A DNA stretch of 64,000 bases from Acanthochlamys bracteata. Taxonomy: Eukaryota > Streptophyta > Magnoliopsida > Pandanales > Velloziaceae. The notes under the pieces were generated by a model that did no database searches, was not told where the DNA came from, and was given only the letters and a program-made list of their open reading frames with translations. Shown one piece after another: positions 12,346 through 25,149 of the stretch. The translations under genes and the position numbers were made by a program. Where the stretch lies: positions 5,223,270-5,287,269 of the forward strand of contig CM034136.1 of NCBI GenBank assembly GCA_019914995.1, written 5' to 3'. Every line of letters starts with the position of its first letter. Position 1 is the first letter of the stretch.

Positions 12346-13411
12346 CTCTAATCTCTAAATTCTACAAATCGAACGAGTACGTGAATAAATTGAAGCTCCC
12401 GAATTTCAAGCAAAATCTAAAACGAGAACAGTTTGGGAAAAATTTTGAGAGATTTGTCCGGGAGCTTCAAACATTCCCTTATTCCTCCGGTAGAAAAAAA
12501 CACGGCGCCGGAGTCTTCGCTCTTTCTCCGACAACCGTCGCTTATATATAGTGATTATCTTAGAGGGTATAATGGTAATTAAATGTTTAGTTTGTAATTA
12601 GCTGATAATTAGTTGTTATCTAATTTTTCAGAAAGACAGATATATTATCTGTAATCAGTCAACAGAAATTAGGAAGAAGCATATGACTACGAAATGCAAG
12701 AAATTATGCAGAAAAAATAAATAAATAAACAAAAAGATGATATAACAAGTTTACGAGTTTGGTGATTTACGAGCATATTTGCTAGAATTTATTTTTAAAG
12801 TTTTTCAAAATTCGAAGTTAAAGAAATTATGAATAATATTATAAAATTTATATATATATATATTATTTTAGATATATATTAAGACACATTGGTCAATATA
12901 ATATCCATAGAAAGTTCAATTTTTGATATATGAATGTATAAAAAACTTTTAGAATAACTTTTTTTCTTAAAAAAATTTTTTTTTTCAGCTATACAAGAAC
13001 CCTAAATTATATGCGGTAATAAAAACATACATACCGAAATTGATCTGCACTGATTCAAGTGCTCAGAAACGAAGCAAAAAATATTGGCGCAAGATTATAA
13101 TAATATTAGCCAATTTTCAGATAATGATTTTATTGGCACCATACAAATGAGCGTTAATTACAGCAACAGTAAAAATGTGATATACAATTAAACTATTATA
13201 TCTACTAACAAGAAGAAATCTCCCTTATTTTGTTTTAGATTTTTTAGCTATTTGCTATAAATTATTTCTTATTGCCATTTCCGTTATTGATATTTTAACC
13301 AAAAAAAAAAAAGCACTTTTCAAACTTGAATCAAAATAACAAATAAAGCAAACCATGTAACTATATGGTTTTCCTTATCATGATTTAATTGTGAAGATTA
13401 CTTCTCAAATC
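12346..13411. other. Intergenic: ERGIC3 promoter and AT-rich DNA
   Basis: The right end of ERGIC3 and the 3' end of the DUF630/632 gene flank this stretch; both genes are on the minus strand. Beyond the promoter next to 12345, the sequence is AT-rich with runs of T and TATATA and no coding frame. Confidence 0.6.
12543..12550 (-). promoter_or_regulatory. Probable TATA box of ERGIC3
   Basis: TATATATA lies about 200 bases upstream of the ERGIC3 start codon on the minus strand, just before GC-richer leader sequence. The distance would give a leader of about 165 bases. This is a motif-based call only. Confidence 0.45.
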
Positions 13412-16400
13412 TTAATATTTCTCGTATACTTCCTTGGCATGATTGATGGAATACTGAAGAGCTTCATAATTCTCCACTGACTTCTCCGCGAATGTTTTTA
13501 GACTATCAAGTAGATTTACCAATGAAGATTGCAAGGTGTCCATACTGAGACTCCAATCAACAGGGGCATCAGATGTTCTTTGAACATCTTCTCTCATTTC
13601 AGAAAACCCGCTTGCTTTTCGAGATATGGATAAAGATAACTTGGGTTTCCCATGAATTCTCTCCTGGTGAGGTAACAGATTGGTAACTACATTGATTAGC
13701 TGCTTGATAGCCAGTTCAACTTCCTTTGTTGGCAACTTATCTAGTAGATGAAGCCAGTCACGGCATGTGATGAAAATAGGTGGCGCTCTGTCTCTCTTCG
13801 GGTCAAATTCTTCATACCTCACTCTCCTTGAATATCTACGCTGCTTTAAAGGGACTACGCATTTATTGAGCCAGCCATTTATTGATTGCAGGTAATATCT
13901 GTGTGCTGCAATCCATTTAGTGAAGCTCGAGACCAGAGAGCTTAGCTCAAACTCGAGGACAGCAGCTGCCTGCTGATGAGATTCTGAATGCAATGAGATC
14001 CTCATAGAGCTGTTTTTCCTGGCTACCGAGACAATAGCAAACTGATTCTTGTGGCAGTCGAGCATTGTCATCCACATTCGAGTTAGACTGAATTGACAAA
14101 ACCAAAAGTCAAAATCAGAATAAAGGATCCAACGCTCTTTTGAAGAGAAAATAAAAACAGTAACAGATACCAAAAAAAATGAAATCAGCAAGTCACAAAG
14201 TCCCACAGAAAGGTTTACTACATGACTCACCTTCTAATGTCTAATACTGGGCATCTTTTACTGGTTGCTTGATTTTATTATTGTCTTCTTTAACTTTTAT
14301 GTTATTTTATTATTTTTATGTTAGGTTTCTAGATTGTTAATAAGAATATGTAAAGAATAAACGCTTTCTTAGGAGATGCAAATTCCTAATGTCCATTAAC
14401 ATGCTTATATTCTAGGAATTGCATCTACTAGTGCATGTAACTGACTATTTAAAGGTCCAAAACCCATCCTCATCTTGAAGGGATTAACTTCATGTACAAA
14501 CTTGACCTTCACTTCATTGTCATAATGACTCATCAAGGTTCTGAAAAGCTTAATATTTAACATAAAGCACTGGCATGTGTGTGTCTCAGTATGCAAGAAC
14601 TAGTTTGATACTAGTTTCCTAGTTTCAAAGGATAAGAACGCATTTTTCATCAAAACTGAACATCGTCTAATGGGAACATAATGAATAGGAGCAATTAGTA
14701 TAAAATGATATTGCATACCCTCCAATCAACTCCTCTAACTGAGGTTGAAGCTCCTTGTCTCGAATCTCTTCAATTTTCCTGGATATAGAGTCAATTCTAT
14801 GAATTGCAACTCGAATTCTTGAATGCAAATCCTTAACAGCTGCACGAATTTTGTCAGTCCTAGAAGATCTATTTCCCTTTGACTCTTCTTCTCTGAGTAG
14901 CCTGCACTTCAGGTCATATTCGCTTCGTATGGTGCCACTAGCCTGTGAGCAAGTATCAAAAACCATAAGATCTTGTGAAGGAAAAATATTCACCATAAAC
15001 ATAAATTTGCTTGCGATTCAATAAACCTAAACCAGGAATCTCTTTCCTCGAACTATGTTTTTTAACTCAAACATACAAGTGCAGTAGCTAAAAAAACTTG
15101 CATTAAGGCCTCCATGCAGCTCCTTTGCACATTATAAACTTCATTAAGCTTCCTTCCCCAAGAAATTAGAATGAACTCTAACACAAGCTTCTAGGAGATC
15201 TTTGTTGACAAACTCCAACATTAATTTGTAGCAAGTAAATGTAATATAAAATACCCTACACAATCTTTGTTTAGTATAATCTTGGCTGATATTTCACAAG
15301 TTAAGCATCAAGCAAAGAAAGACTGCAAACAAGAAAATGGAGCACGATGGGAATGAGGGGAATATTTACCTTTACTTCATCGTAAAGCTTTCTTTCCCAT
15401 GCATACAATCTATCTAATGTTGAAGCATGACATCCTGAATTCATGTACAAGCTCCCGAAGTTGCTATTAAAATCCTCACTGTCATCTTTTGATGTTGCAC
15501 CAAGGAGGATCCTTGAGGACGAGGAGAGTGATGATGCTGATCTATGCCATGTTAAACATTTCACCTCATTTTGAGCAGGTGCTGCAGGCAAAAGAGGAGA
15601 TAACAGCTAAGTAACAAAAAAACAGCTAATGATATTAGCTAAGTGATATAGAACCAATGCAAGAATCATGGCTCTTCACAGATTGAAGGAAACCCATCTA
15701 CTTCATCAAAAGAGGTAGCTAAGTTCCATTGGAATGTGCTATAAGCTGCAAAGCTTTATGACAGTTGACTAGATATGCCAACCCAGGCAGTATATATGTA
15801 CTTAATGTACATAAAGTACATGACAGATTAGCTACTCAGCGTATAAGCATAAGTGATAACATTAATAGTAAGACGCCATAATTACCTTGAGGAATATTAG
15901 ATCCCCCCGTGCAGCAAGAAAAGCAGGATGAGAAAAAATTGGATGCCTTAGGTCTGTGAGCTGCAGAAAGAAAAAAATAACATCAAACCTCAAGTGATTT
16001 GTTACATCTATAGATCCAACACAAACGTTGATTAACAGATCATAATAATACTACATTATGTAACTGCAAGTTAAAGGACCTCCATTAGTTAATGGAAGCT
16101 AAATAGCAAAAAGAAAAAGAAGGGGTCATGGTCACAGAAAGCTAAACTAAGATACATAGAGTCAAGAAGCCCACTAAACTAGCAACCATTCAATTTACAG
16201 ACATAAGATCAAACTCTACCTTTCTTCTCAGGAAACGAAGTACAGAAGTTTATCCTGGTTTCCAGCATCCTTGGAACTTCCTTTCCTGATTCAGAAGCCC
16301 TGGCAAAAAGATCTTCAATCTCTTTCATGCATGATAAGAAGTCCCTTTCTGTGACTTTGCTTTCACTACCAGCTTCTTTCTCCTTGCCGTTCATGGGAAG

Positions 16401-17345
16401 GACAAGTGCAAAAGATTTTGACTTCAAAGTTGCCGTTGAGGGATTCTCACCAGCATCATGGAAACCATTAATAAGCATTTTCTCTTCTTGATTTTTCTGC
16501 TTAGAATCTGATTTAACTGATTCTTCAACAGGAAAAGGAGGATCACTTTTGGAACCGATATTTGAAACTTCACTGTGATTTCTGAACATTCTAACCAAGT
16601 TTTCTGGGGAAGGTCGATCAAAATCCTCCTCTGAGTCTACCGACTCATCTCTTCTGTTTCTGGAAGCATTCTCTCCTTCTACCTCCAAATCAGGTATCCC
16701 CTCCTCCTCTCTCAGCCGATTGATATCATCAGCACTGTCAAAATCATGGTTCAATGACCTTGCATCTTGGAAAGAAAGGTGACTGTCGATTGGATCGAAG
16801 AAATCAAAATAATCCCAAGGTGGTGTTCTAGGGGTTTGTGGATGAGGCTCAGGTGATAAGCTCCCATCTGATTGCAGTTTGCCACTTTTAGGAGTTTCAG
16901 GTGCCTGCTGTAGAGTTGCCTTTGCATTGATGGGTGGCTTCTCTTCAACAACCATAGACGTCCTACTGCTAGCTTTCATGTAATTCATGTGAAACCTACC
17001 AGAAGAAAGTGGTGAAGGTACAGGAGAAAACTGCTCAGCTGTTTCAGCATGCTGCGAGTGAGATGGGGATGAGTATGACATCTGGGATTGGGAAATTGAC
17101 TTCTCAGTTAAAGCAAGGGGCTCAGGAGTTGCAGAAGTCGAAGTATACAAAGAAGATTCAGAAGCGACTTCAGGCTCAGCAAGTTTCCATAGTGCAGTCC
17201 CAACATGCCTGAGATATTGGACATACAACGCATGAGTGGCTGCCAGTGAGTATCTCCCGTCAAGAGCTTGCTTCACAAACCGTCTCCTTTCCCGACACAA
17301 CTCTAGTGCCTTGTCATCCTCAGTTGTAGGTCCTGTAAACACCAT
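13412..17345 (-). CDS. DUF630/DUF632 protein lacking the usual MG start
   Basis: Five coding exons join in frame: 17345-16220, 15960-15886, 15581-15370, 14942-14719 and 14087-13412, giving 770 residues. The N-terminal DUF630 region reads DKALELCRERRRFVKQALDGR, followed by a Ser/Pro-rich stretch with PPWDYFDFFDPID and acidic segments. The C-terminal half is the DUF632 helical domain (WERKLYDEVK, DLHSRIRVAIHRID, ELSSLVSSFTKWI). The best match from memory is the Arabidopsis At2g27090 type. A related subgroup includes NRG2, a nitrate-signalling regulator; the role of this member is unknown. Relatives begin MGxxxS, a myristoylation signal, with the same number of residues before DKAL. Here the start reads MVFTGPTTEDDKAL, so Gly2 is absent. 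A TTTACAG acceptor look-alike overlaps codons 3-5, so an upstream coding exon is possible, but I found none that supplies MG. Confidence 0.88.
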
Positions 17346-17362
17346 ATTGACAAAACACTCAT
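17303..17362 (-). promoter_or_regulatory. Upstream ORF overlapping the DUF630/632 start
   Basis: An ATG at 17362 lies 17 bases before the main ATG in another frame and opens a 19-codon frame ending at TAG (17303-17305), 40 bases inside the main coding sequence. Scanning ribosomes that start here could not resume at the main ATG without backing up. The main ATG has G at +4, the upstream one has A, so leaky scanning is plausible. This is direct from sequence; an effect on translation is inference. Confidence 0.6.
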
Positions 17363-17478
17363 GCGTTTCTCAAGACCTTCTGAAGTTCTCACGCAGTTGA
17401 TGAGAATCAGATCTCAAGAAACCAACAATTAATCAAGGCTAGCCTTCAGAGACGGAAGGACTTGGGGATTGCACACTC

Positions 17479-18477
17479 CTGCAGAAAAGAAAACAATGGG
17501 AAAAGTTGTTACATAATTATATCTCAAACTCCATAACACCTAACACCCAAAAGAAATTATGAATTAAGATGTAGTCAGCAGAGCAAACCACCTACATTTA
17601 CAAACGTAACTAAGTCGAATTCTATAAACAAAACCTGTCTTAAACACGCTACCAAGTAAAATAAAGCCCTGGTCTTTGATTGTCATAAATTCAACAAAGG
17701 TCAAACAAATTTCAAAAAGAAAATTGAAATCCTAAACCAGCATAACTGCCGAATACTCACTTCCTTCCAAGTTACTGCAGATTACAAATAAAATCAATAA
17801 CTCCAAGTTTTAGTAACTTTTAAACAGAAGTTAGAAGTTTAAATTGACCCGGCATCTCAAAGCACCTGAGTAGGGGAAAAACAATTCCAATTCAGCTGCT
17901 TCAACACCTTACTAGCATAACACGAAAAATTCAATTCGATAATTTCAATGGAGAACATCTCTTCAATTCTATTTCTCAGATTTCAGCTTCACAATTTTAG
18001 TAGTTACTAATACATTGAGATTCGCCAACGATATGAATAAAGCCTAAATCTTTAGATTGAAGAAAACCTAGAAGATTGCCAGATTTTAGATAAAAGAAAC
18101 CAATTTCTGATTCTCAAATTTAGTTCAGCCGCATCAATCATTTCTACACTTCAAATTTATAAAATTAAAGAAAATAGGTCCTAGGGAAATGAAGAAGAAA
18201 TCAAGCGGGCAGTCATTGTCTTCCATTACACAATTCACAAGATTCAAACCACCGACTACATAAACCATCACTCCAACTCAAAGATTTGCACCGGAAAAAA
18301 ACTGAGGAAAAATATAATCCAAGATAGTAGTTTTTTGTCAAATTTTCTATGTAGAAAAACACCCAGCTTCAGATAAAGAAATTCAATTCCACAACCACCA
18401 CAACCAAAACTTTGCTGTAAAGAAAAGGAAAATTCAAAAAAAAAAAAAAAACAGAAGAAGGTGCTTTTTCTCGGTAC
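17479..18477 (-). other. 5' UTR intron of the DUF630/632 gene
   Basis: A donor CAG/GTACCG at 18478/18477 and a strong acceptor TTTTCTGCAG ending at 17479 bound a roughly 1-kb stretch with no open frame. Upstream of the donor lies a pyrimidine-rich leader (TCTCTCTC on the minus strand) to about 18.75 kb, typical of plant 5' UTRs. Long leader introns often raise expression in plants. Confidence 0.6.
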
Positions 18478-18839
18478 CTGAAAAAAACTCGTGCAAACAA
18501 TAACAGATTAAATCAATCAGCCTGGAAAGAGACTAAGCAGAAAACTTGAAGTGAAACGAGATATAACAAATAGACAGAGGAAGAGAGAGAGAATGAATAA
18601 GGAAAGATAAGAAAAAGAGAGAATTTTTGGTTTTGGTGTTTTGGTTTGATAGAGAGAAGGAAGAAGGTGAGAAGAAAAGAAGCAAATTGCCAGCTTATGT
18701 AAAGATGGAATTTTGTTTTTCTTTCTTTCTTTTCAGTTTCATGCAACTGGGGAGAAGGGAATCGTAGTAGTGAGTGTATGGTGGGGTCAATACGTACCCC
18801 ACACTCGCTACTGGTACTTGTTCTAATATAAAAATTCTA

Positions 18840-20589
18840 TTCTTTTTTTTTTTTCTTTTCTCTCTAAGCTGAATTCATGTATCTATCAATTCTAGTGCAC
18901 GTTTGATGGTGCCGATAGAAATATTTTTTTATAAAAAATATTTATTTTAATGATGTTTTATTAATTTAAATGTTTGAAATTTAAATATAATACATTAATA
19001 TAAAAAATTTAATATTTATTATTATTTTGAAATTTAAAAATGTTAGTTTTAAAATAACTTTTGTATCAATTATGATAAATTTATGACAAAATAAATTAAT
19101 TTTAATCAAATTGATACATTAAATATTTAAAATACTTACGAAATAAATTTTTATAAAATAAAAATATTTTAAATAATTTTTATTTTAAATATAATAGTAT
19201 ATAATAAAGTTTTATGATTGGTATTTTTTATAAAATTTAAATTTTAGATAAATTTATTTAAAAAACAAAAAATAAAATTAGATAAAGTACTTAAGTCATG
19301 TTTATCTTGATAAAAAAATAGATAAAGTGAATTTTTTTAAAACTCACTTGAAAAAATCAAATTAAAAATTAAAAATATTTAATAAAAAATAAAATATATA
19401 TTAGTAGAACAGTTATAGTAAATTTTAAAAATAATTTTTTTAAAAAAATTTATTAATAACATAATTTTATTTTAATTTTTATATATATTTTATATTAAAA
19501 ATAAATTTAAAAAAAATGAATTTGGGGTATTGGTAAGCACACGTTTAGTGGCAAGTCGGTGCCGATATTGTTGAGGATATGCTTAGTTTGAAATAAATTC
19601 ATTTGTTTAGAATGAGTTAAAAAAATTAAATTGAAAATATTTAATAAAATTTTTTATATTGATTTCTATTAATAGTATATTTTAAAATTACATTTAAAAA
19701 ATAATTTTAATCTTTACATAAATGTATCAAAATTTTGAAAGAAATTATTAAAAACGAGACGGTAAATCCCATGCAAAATGAAAGAGACCGTAAGACGTGG
19801 TAGAATAGGGCAATTCAACAAACCGTAATACGAAATGATTAGATTTTAGATACGATTTAAATAAAGTTTTCTATTGTAGATTTGAAATGGCCTACGTCGA
19901 CAATCGTCTTCGCTTACTAATGAAAGTTATAATTTTGCAATTGACATTTTTGACGATAACGTTCTTTTCATCATATTTAAATTCCTTCAAACAAAAATTT
20001 CTAAATATTTAGTGCATCACCAATATTAATCTACTGTTTCAACAAAATTTAATTTTTTTATCAAACAAATTTTGATACTTACTTTAAACATGTTTGGGAC
20101 AGTCCCAGAAAAACTCATTTTAATTTTAAAATTTATGTACGATTTTTTAAAAATATAATTTAAAAAATTTAAAAATACGAATACATAATTAAAGTATATA
20201 TATATATATTCATAAAATAATATATCAAGCTCTTTTTTTATAAATACTTTCAAACATCAAAATATAACTAAACATAAAAGAACCTTGCTCGCTTATAAAA
20301 AAATTAATTTTGTAATATTTATTATTGAAAATGTTATTTTGTCAATTAATTTTTTATAAAAAAACAGAAGAAGAACAGCAGGATCGTTTTCCTATGCTGA
20401 TCATTATCACATACTTATAAAATTGGTACAAGTCATGATTCATGAAAAAGCACTTTCAGTTACAGCACACATATGTCAGCAGCACCAACGAAGATTCCAA
20501 TCTTGATAGCCTAAAAAGTTCATCCAAAAAACAATATACCAAAATTTTTAATTTTTACTTGGAAAAAATGAAACTACCATTTTACAGTT
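18840..20589. other. Very AT-rich gene-free DNA
   Basis: This is almost only A and T, built from many variants of AAATTTAAAAATAA-like strings on both strands, with few GC-containing islands. No coding frame or RNA gene is visible. It may be piled-up, decayed foldback elements of the kind seen more clearly at 20590 and 44248. Confidence 0.6.
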
Positions 20590-20776
20590 AAGGATGTGTT
20601 TGAAAAAGTGAAGTTTAATAAAAAATAATAATTAAAATATAAAACAAAATTTTATATAAATATAAATTAATGTGAAAATAAAAATAAATTTTAAAATAAT
20701 AATTAAAATATATAAAATAATTGAATTTAAAATTTAAAATTAGATAGTGGAGTTTGATGGTATTGAAACATGCCTG
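20590..20776. mobile_element. Short AT-rich foldback element (MITE-like)
   Basis: The left end reads AAGGATGTGTTTGAAAAAGT and the right end, on the other strand, reads AGGCATGTTTCAATACCATC, so the termini are imperfect inverted repeats with a G-T-G-T-T-T flavour. The 140-bp interior is almost pure AT. Similar termini recur elsewhere in the window. No target duplication could be assigned. Confidence 0.4.
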
Positions 20777-23179
20777 TGAATGGATCTGTCTGGAAGAGAA
20801 AACCTTAAACACCAGTGACAAGAAAAAGCTGCTTAGATCTCCACACAGTTCTCCAAGGTCTACAAGTAGGAAAGTGACATTTCAGAATTTTGGAGGCATC
20901 TTAGAAGATAGGATGCAACATTAATACTCACAAAATGGGACAAAAAAGTGCAGCACATATGAGTCAGCAACACATGCTAACAGGACTAGTTAATAAGTTT
21001 CCCTGGAAAATTATTTCAATCTCCAGTACTTGATTTTTCAGAATATCAACATTGGTACACAGCAAAATCATGAAATATTTTCAAGTTAAACACACCCAAA
21101 AGTTGCAGTTAGCTTTTATCAAGAATCAGAAAATGCCAATTAACCAATTCACAGAAGCTGTAGCACTCAATAATTTGTTTTGAAATAATAAGCAGCTGCC
21201 ACTGCGGTCCAAAATATCAAACCAAAAGTGCTTTTGCAACAAACAATCACCAAAGAATCATATACATCTGCATCTATCATTCTATCTATTATTCTAGCCA
21301 GAGCTGGTAACCCCTTTTGTTTACCTTAACTTTTGATACATAAGACTTAAGAACAATCTTTGCAGTTAACCACAAAGCCATATAAATTTTTTATTACATT
21401 AAAAGCATGTACCTTTCTTTCCAGACTACATTTACTCGTTTGGAAGAAATTGAGATCGTATCAAGGAATCACTTTCACATGCCTAACTACACTAGACCGC
21501 TTTGCTAATGCTACACATTGCTTAACATTTAAGCAGATGAGGTTAGTTCGATCTGCTCTAAGAAAAATATGAAATAGCTAACTTATAATAGAAGTACATA
21601 CCAAATTACACACTTTGCACTAGAGGAACAAACCAAAGTACACACTTCGGTACTAGAGATTCATGCCAAGCATATACCCATACTAGAGGTACACAATAAA
21701 GTTCAGACTTCATACTAGAGCTATGCCTATAAACGAAAGTACACATTCATATTTAAAAATAAAATTTAAGTGCAGATGACGATACTAACTAGGTTCAAAG
21801 TTGTATACCGCTGTATACGCCAGAGCGCAAATACTGCTACATATGACTAAGACAATTTATAGCTCAAAAGCAGTAATTCGATGCTTATTTGCTATTCTTA
21901 TATCAAAGACAAAGTACAGGCAAAGCTGAAAACGTGGTTAAAAGCCTAAAAAAGTTTTCTCTAAGATGTTCAGCCTTAAAAAAGCAGCAAGTACATTCCG
22001 CTGCCTGAATACTTGAATTCCTGCTCTCACTTATAATGTTCCTTTTGCCACCTTAAAATAAGCAACCAGTATATTATGTCCTGACCTACTTATTAATATA
22101 CTAATTTACAAGAAAATACGCAAACGCCATGCTTACTCATATTATGCCAATATCCCTGCGAAAAGAAGACAACAACCTAAAACTCTTTAAATGCAGCTTG
22201 AATAAACTTTTTCAAAGGAACTCCTGGAGCTCAAAATTGTTGGCATATATATCATCAAAGTTCAATAAGAAATGAGTGTATGGCGATGTGTCCCAATAGC
22301 TAGTTTGCATACTCTGGAAGTTTTTATTACCCAGCTCAACTAATATTTACCAGAACAATCAAACAGTACAGCATGCTTATAGTTAGTAAGCAACATGATA
22401 AGTACCTAACTTCTAGCTGCTTCTTCACATGAAATTTGAATAAGTTGGTACTTGGTACTTGGCAGGACTTCAACCACGCAATGAGTTTCTCATCCACCCA
22501 GACTTCGACTTAATCAGGGAGGATCAGCAACAAGCATAAAACTGCAGTTCATGAAAAACATCACAGGATTGCCAAAAGCCTTCTAATGAAAATAACATTA
22601 TCATGTGACATTTCCTTTAAGCAATGTTGTACATTACAGAGTTCAGAGCCATCAGGCTCTGTAAATTGAGCTCCTTCATACACAAAAAGAAATAACATGA
22701 CAAGCCTGCCAGTATATTTGAACTGACAAGCCTGCCTGTTTATTTGAACTGACAGAACCATTCACTATATAATTTCATAAATTTTAAGATCAAACAAAAA
22801 AGTGAGAGAACAAGATGAAACTTTTGGTTCAAGCTTCCAGGAATCCATGACAAGTCCGCTAACCTAAGTGAAACCAGCCACAGATTTCTTAAGATGTCTA
22901 GTACACTTAAAGAAATTAGAGAGAGAGAGAGAGAGAGAGGACGTGCAATAGTTTACTTGAAATTTGAAATCATTTAGACATCAAGAGAAATAGTTTCAAA
23001 GAGTTCCAGATAAGTTAAGGTCTTATTTGCATCTCGAAGGGAGTACATAGAATTATTAGCATTGCATAACAGCAAGCTACAATGCCCATATCCATCAAAT
23101 GACAGAGCAAATTAGAAATTTCCACAAAGACTAGCACTAAAGCTACCTCTTGTAATCCATGCCTTAAAACAAAATCCTA
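20777..23179. other. Gene-free stretch with minor repeats
   Basis: Neither strand holds a convincing gene. Around 21600-21750 a degenerate unit of about 40 bp containing GTACACA and TACTAGAG recurs several times. A GA microsatellite lies at 22917-22938. The right end, near 23000-23179, would be the 3' flank of the KRI1 pseudogene. Confidence 0.5.
22917..22938. repeat. (GA)n microsatellite
   Basis: Eleven uninterrupted GA dinucleotides. Confidence 0.95.
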
Positions 23180-25071
23180 TCAATGCTTCTTTGAGGGTCT
23201 TGATAGGATCTTTCGAAAGGCCAACATTCTGGACTTCGATAGTTTCAACTCAGCTTGCCGATGCTTTCTTCTGCTCTTGTTAGATAAATTATTTGTCTCT
23301 TTGCCATTGAGTTCCTCAGGTCGTGGCTTCTGAGCATGTTTAATGGAACCTGAATCTACATGCGGCTTATGCTTCTTGTAACTCTTCATATGCTGCGGTT
23401 TGTTTCCATGAAAAACCATCCACATCTTCATCTTGTGGTGATGTTCACTCTCCATTCATTAACTCTATAAGGAGCTAGCTGCTTCAATGAAACATATTGG
23501 TCTAAATCCTTGTCGTTCGCAGTTAGAATCTCTTCAGTGTGGAAACCATATCTATTGGCAGGAATAGACCTATAATCGAGTCTAGTTTTGAGGTCTCCAA
23601 TGGTATCCTCGTAATCCAACTTATAATACTTTTCAAACTCCTCATCCAACTGCGCTTTTCCTTATGAGAAACATTCCTCTTCCTTTTCCTCTTCCTCTCC
23701 TCTTTCCTAGACCCTTTTTCATCTTTTCGTCCGCCACACCCGTTACATCACCATGTTCCAAAAGTCTTTCTCGTACAGCTGCAAACCCGTCCTGTGACGT
23801 ACCAAGATCACACCCTTTTGGAAGTCCAAGTAACTCGTCTTCCTTGTCAAAGTCAGCTTCTCAAGGTCCTCTTCATTATCGCTTCCAAATCCCCGATCAG
23901 CATCCTCAGCACCATAATAGCTATTGTCAAATATCGCCTTCATTTTCCTGTCATACCCCTCTGGATCAAAACCTTCCTCAAGGAGATCTTCACCGAGCTC
24001 CACAGCATCATTATCACCCATCCCAGCAATTGCATGAATCTTCTCCAGCTTCTCCTGAATCTCTTTGTTTTTATGCTCTTCAATTGCTTGACCTCCTCCC
24101 TCCGCTCATGCTCTGCCAATGCCATCCTTTCTTCCTTGCTCTTCCGCTGTGTCTTCCTGCTGCTATCCTTCTTCCTCATTGATCCCTCAATAACCCTTGA
24201 ATGCCCCCAAACCCGGTCACCACCTCCGTCAATCCACCCTCCTCGTGCCAGAAGTTGTATTCAGCTTCATCCCTATCCTGCTTCTCCAACTTGTACTCTT
24301 CAACCTCAGAAACATCAATTTCATCACCCATCTCCTTCTTCTTATCCTTGTTCTTATCAGTCACATCTTATTCTGCAAAAATATCTTCAAAAACACATCA
24401 TTTCCATCCAACTTACCATCCATGCCAAAGCACTCATCCAATTTCTTCTTAACTTCATCATATTCACTCTCCATATCATCTTCACCACCATTCTCCTTCT
24501 CCTTAAGGATATCATCATTGTCCGGATCGGTAAAAGCTTCCTTTTCCGCATTGAGGAAAGCCTTAACATTCTTACTTGCTCTTTACTATAAATCCCTTTA
24601 GAATCATAATCATTCCGCAACTCTTTATCAACTTCCTCACCAAATTCAGGACCTTGCTCGATTTAATGCTTCGCATTGACATCCTTCAAATACACAGGTC
24701 TCTCCTTCTCCTTCTTCTTCGGTTTCTTCTCTCCCTCCTCATTCTCGGACTGTTCTTCCACGGACGATTCCGAAACTTCAAATCTTTCTGAGACAGCTCA
24801 GGAGCTTGCCTTCTCATTTGAGAGGCTACGTAGTACTGAATATCGAAATCGCGAGAGCCTACGAGGTCGGTGTCGGACCCGGATTCGACTCGGAGTCGGA
24901 TGCTGAAGGAGGTAGTTGACCGCGTTTCTTCTTGTCTTCAAGTTGGCGTAGGCGTTCCTTCTCTTTGCAGCGTTTGTAATGCTTTGCGTATCCTTCGTCG
25001 ATCTCGATCTTCTCGAGATCTTCCGAATCATCGCTGCCGCCAGAGACGTTGCCGAACAGATCGATCGCCAT
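23180..25071 (-). pseudogene. KRI1 (ribosome biogenesis) pseudogene, apparently intronless
   Basis: The minus strand carries a recognisable KRI1 protein from start to end, but broken. KRI1 works with KRR1 in 40S ribosome assembly in the nucleolus. Pieces in order: MAIDLFGNVSGGSDDSEDL (25071), then EKKPKKKEKERPVYLKDV, then AEKEAFTDPDNDDILKEK, then the basic RKTQRKSKEERMALAEHERR, then the family signature EGFDPEGYDRKMKAIFDNSY, then EKYYKLDYEDTIGDLKTR and the tail RRKHRQAELKLSKSRMLA (to 23180). Following homology needs at least eight frame changes (near 24888, 24805, 24572, 24367, 24210, 24085, 23855, 23663, 23455) and an in-frame TAA at 24665-24663. About 630 codons are covered with no intron-sized gaps, which suggests a retrocopy, although no poly(A) tail is visible. 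Large genes elsewhere in the window have intact frames, which argues against sequencing error. Confidence 0.85.
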
Positions 25072-25124
25072 TTGAAAGATTTATTCGATTCAATTCGAGT
25101 GAAAACCAACAAAATATCTGAAAA

Positions 25125-25149
25125 AGAGAGAGAGAGAGAGAGAGAGAGA
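25125..25149. repeat. (GA)n microsatellite in the KRI1 pseudogene leader
   Basis: About twelve GA dinucleotides; on the minus strand they read as a CT tract about 55 bases before the KRI1 start codon, like a retained plant leader. Confidence 0.95.

Noticed and set aside
23180..25071. Sequencing error as the cause of the broken KRI1 frames
   Set aside because: Nearby genes with 9-18 coding exons stay in frame throughout, so a local error rate this high is unlikely, though not excluded.
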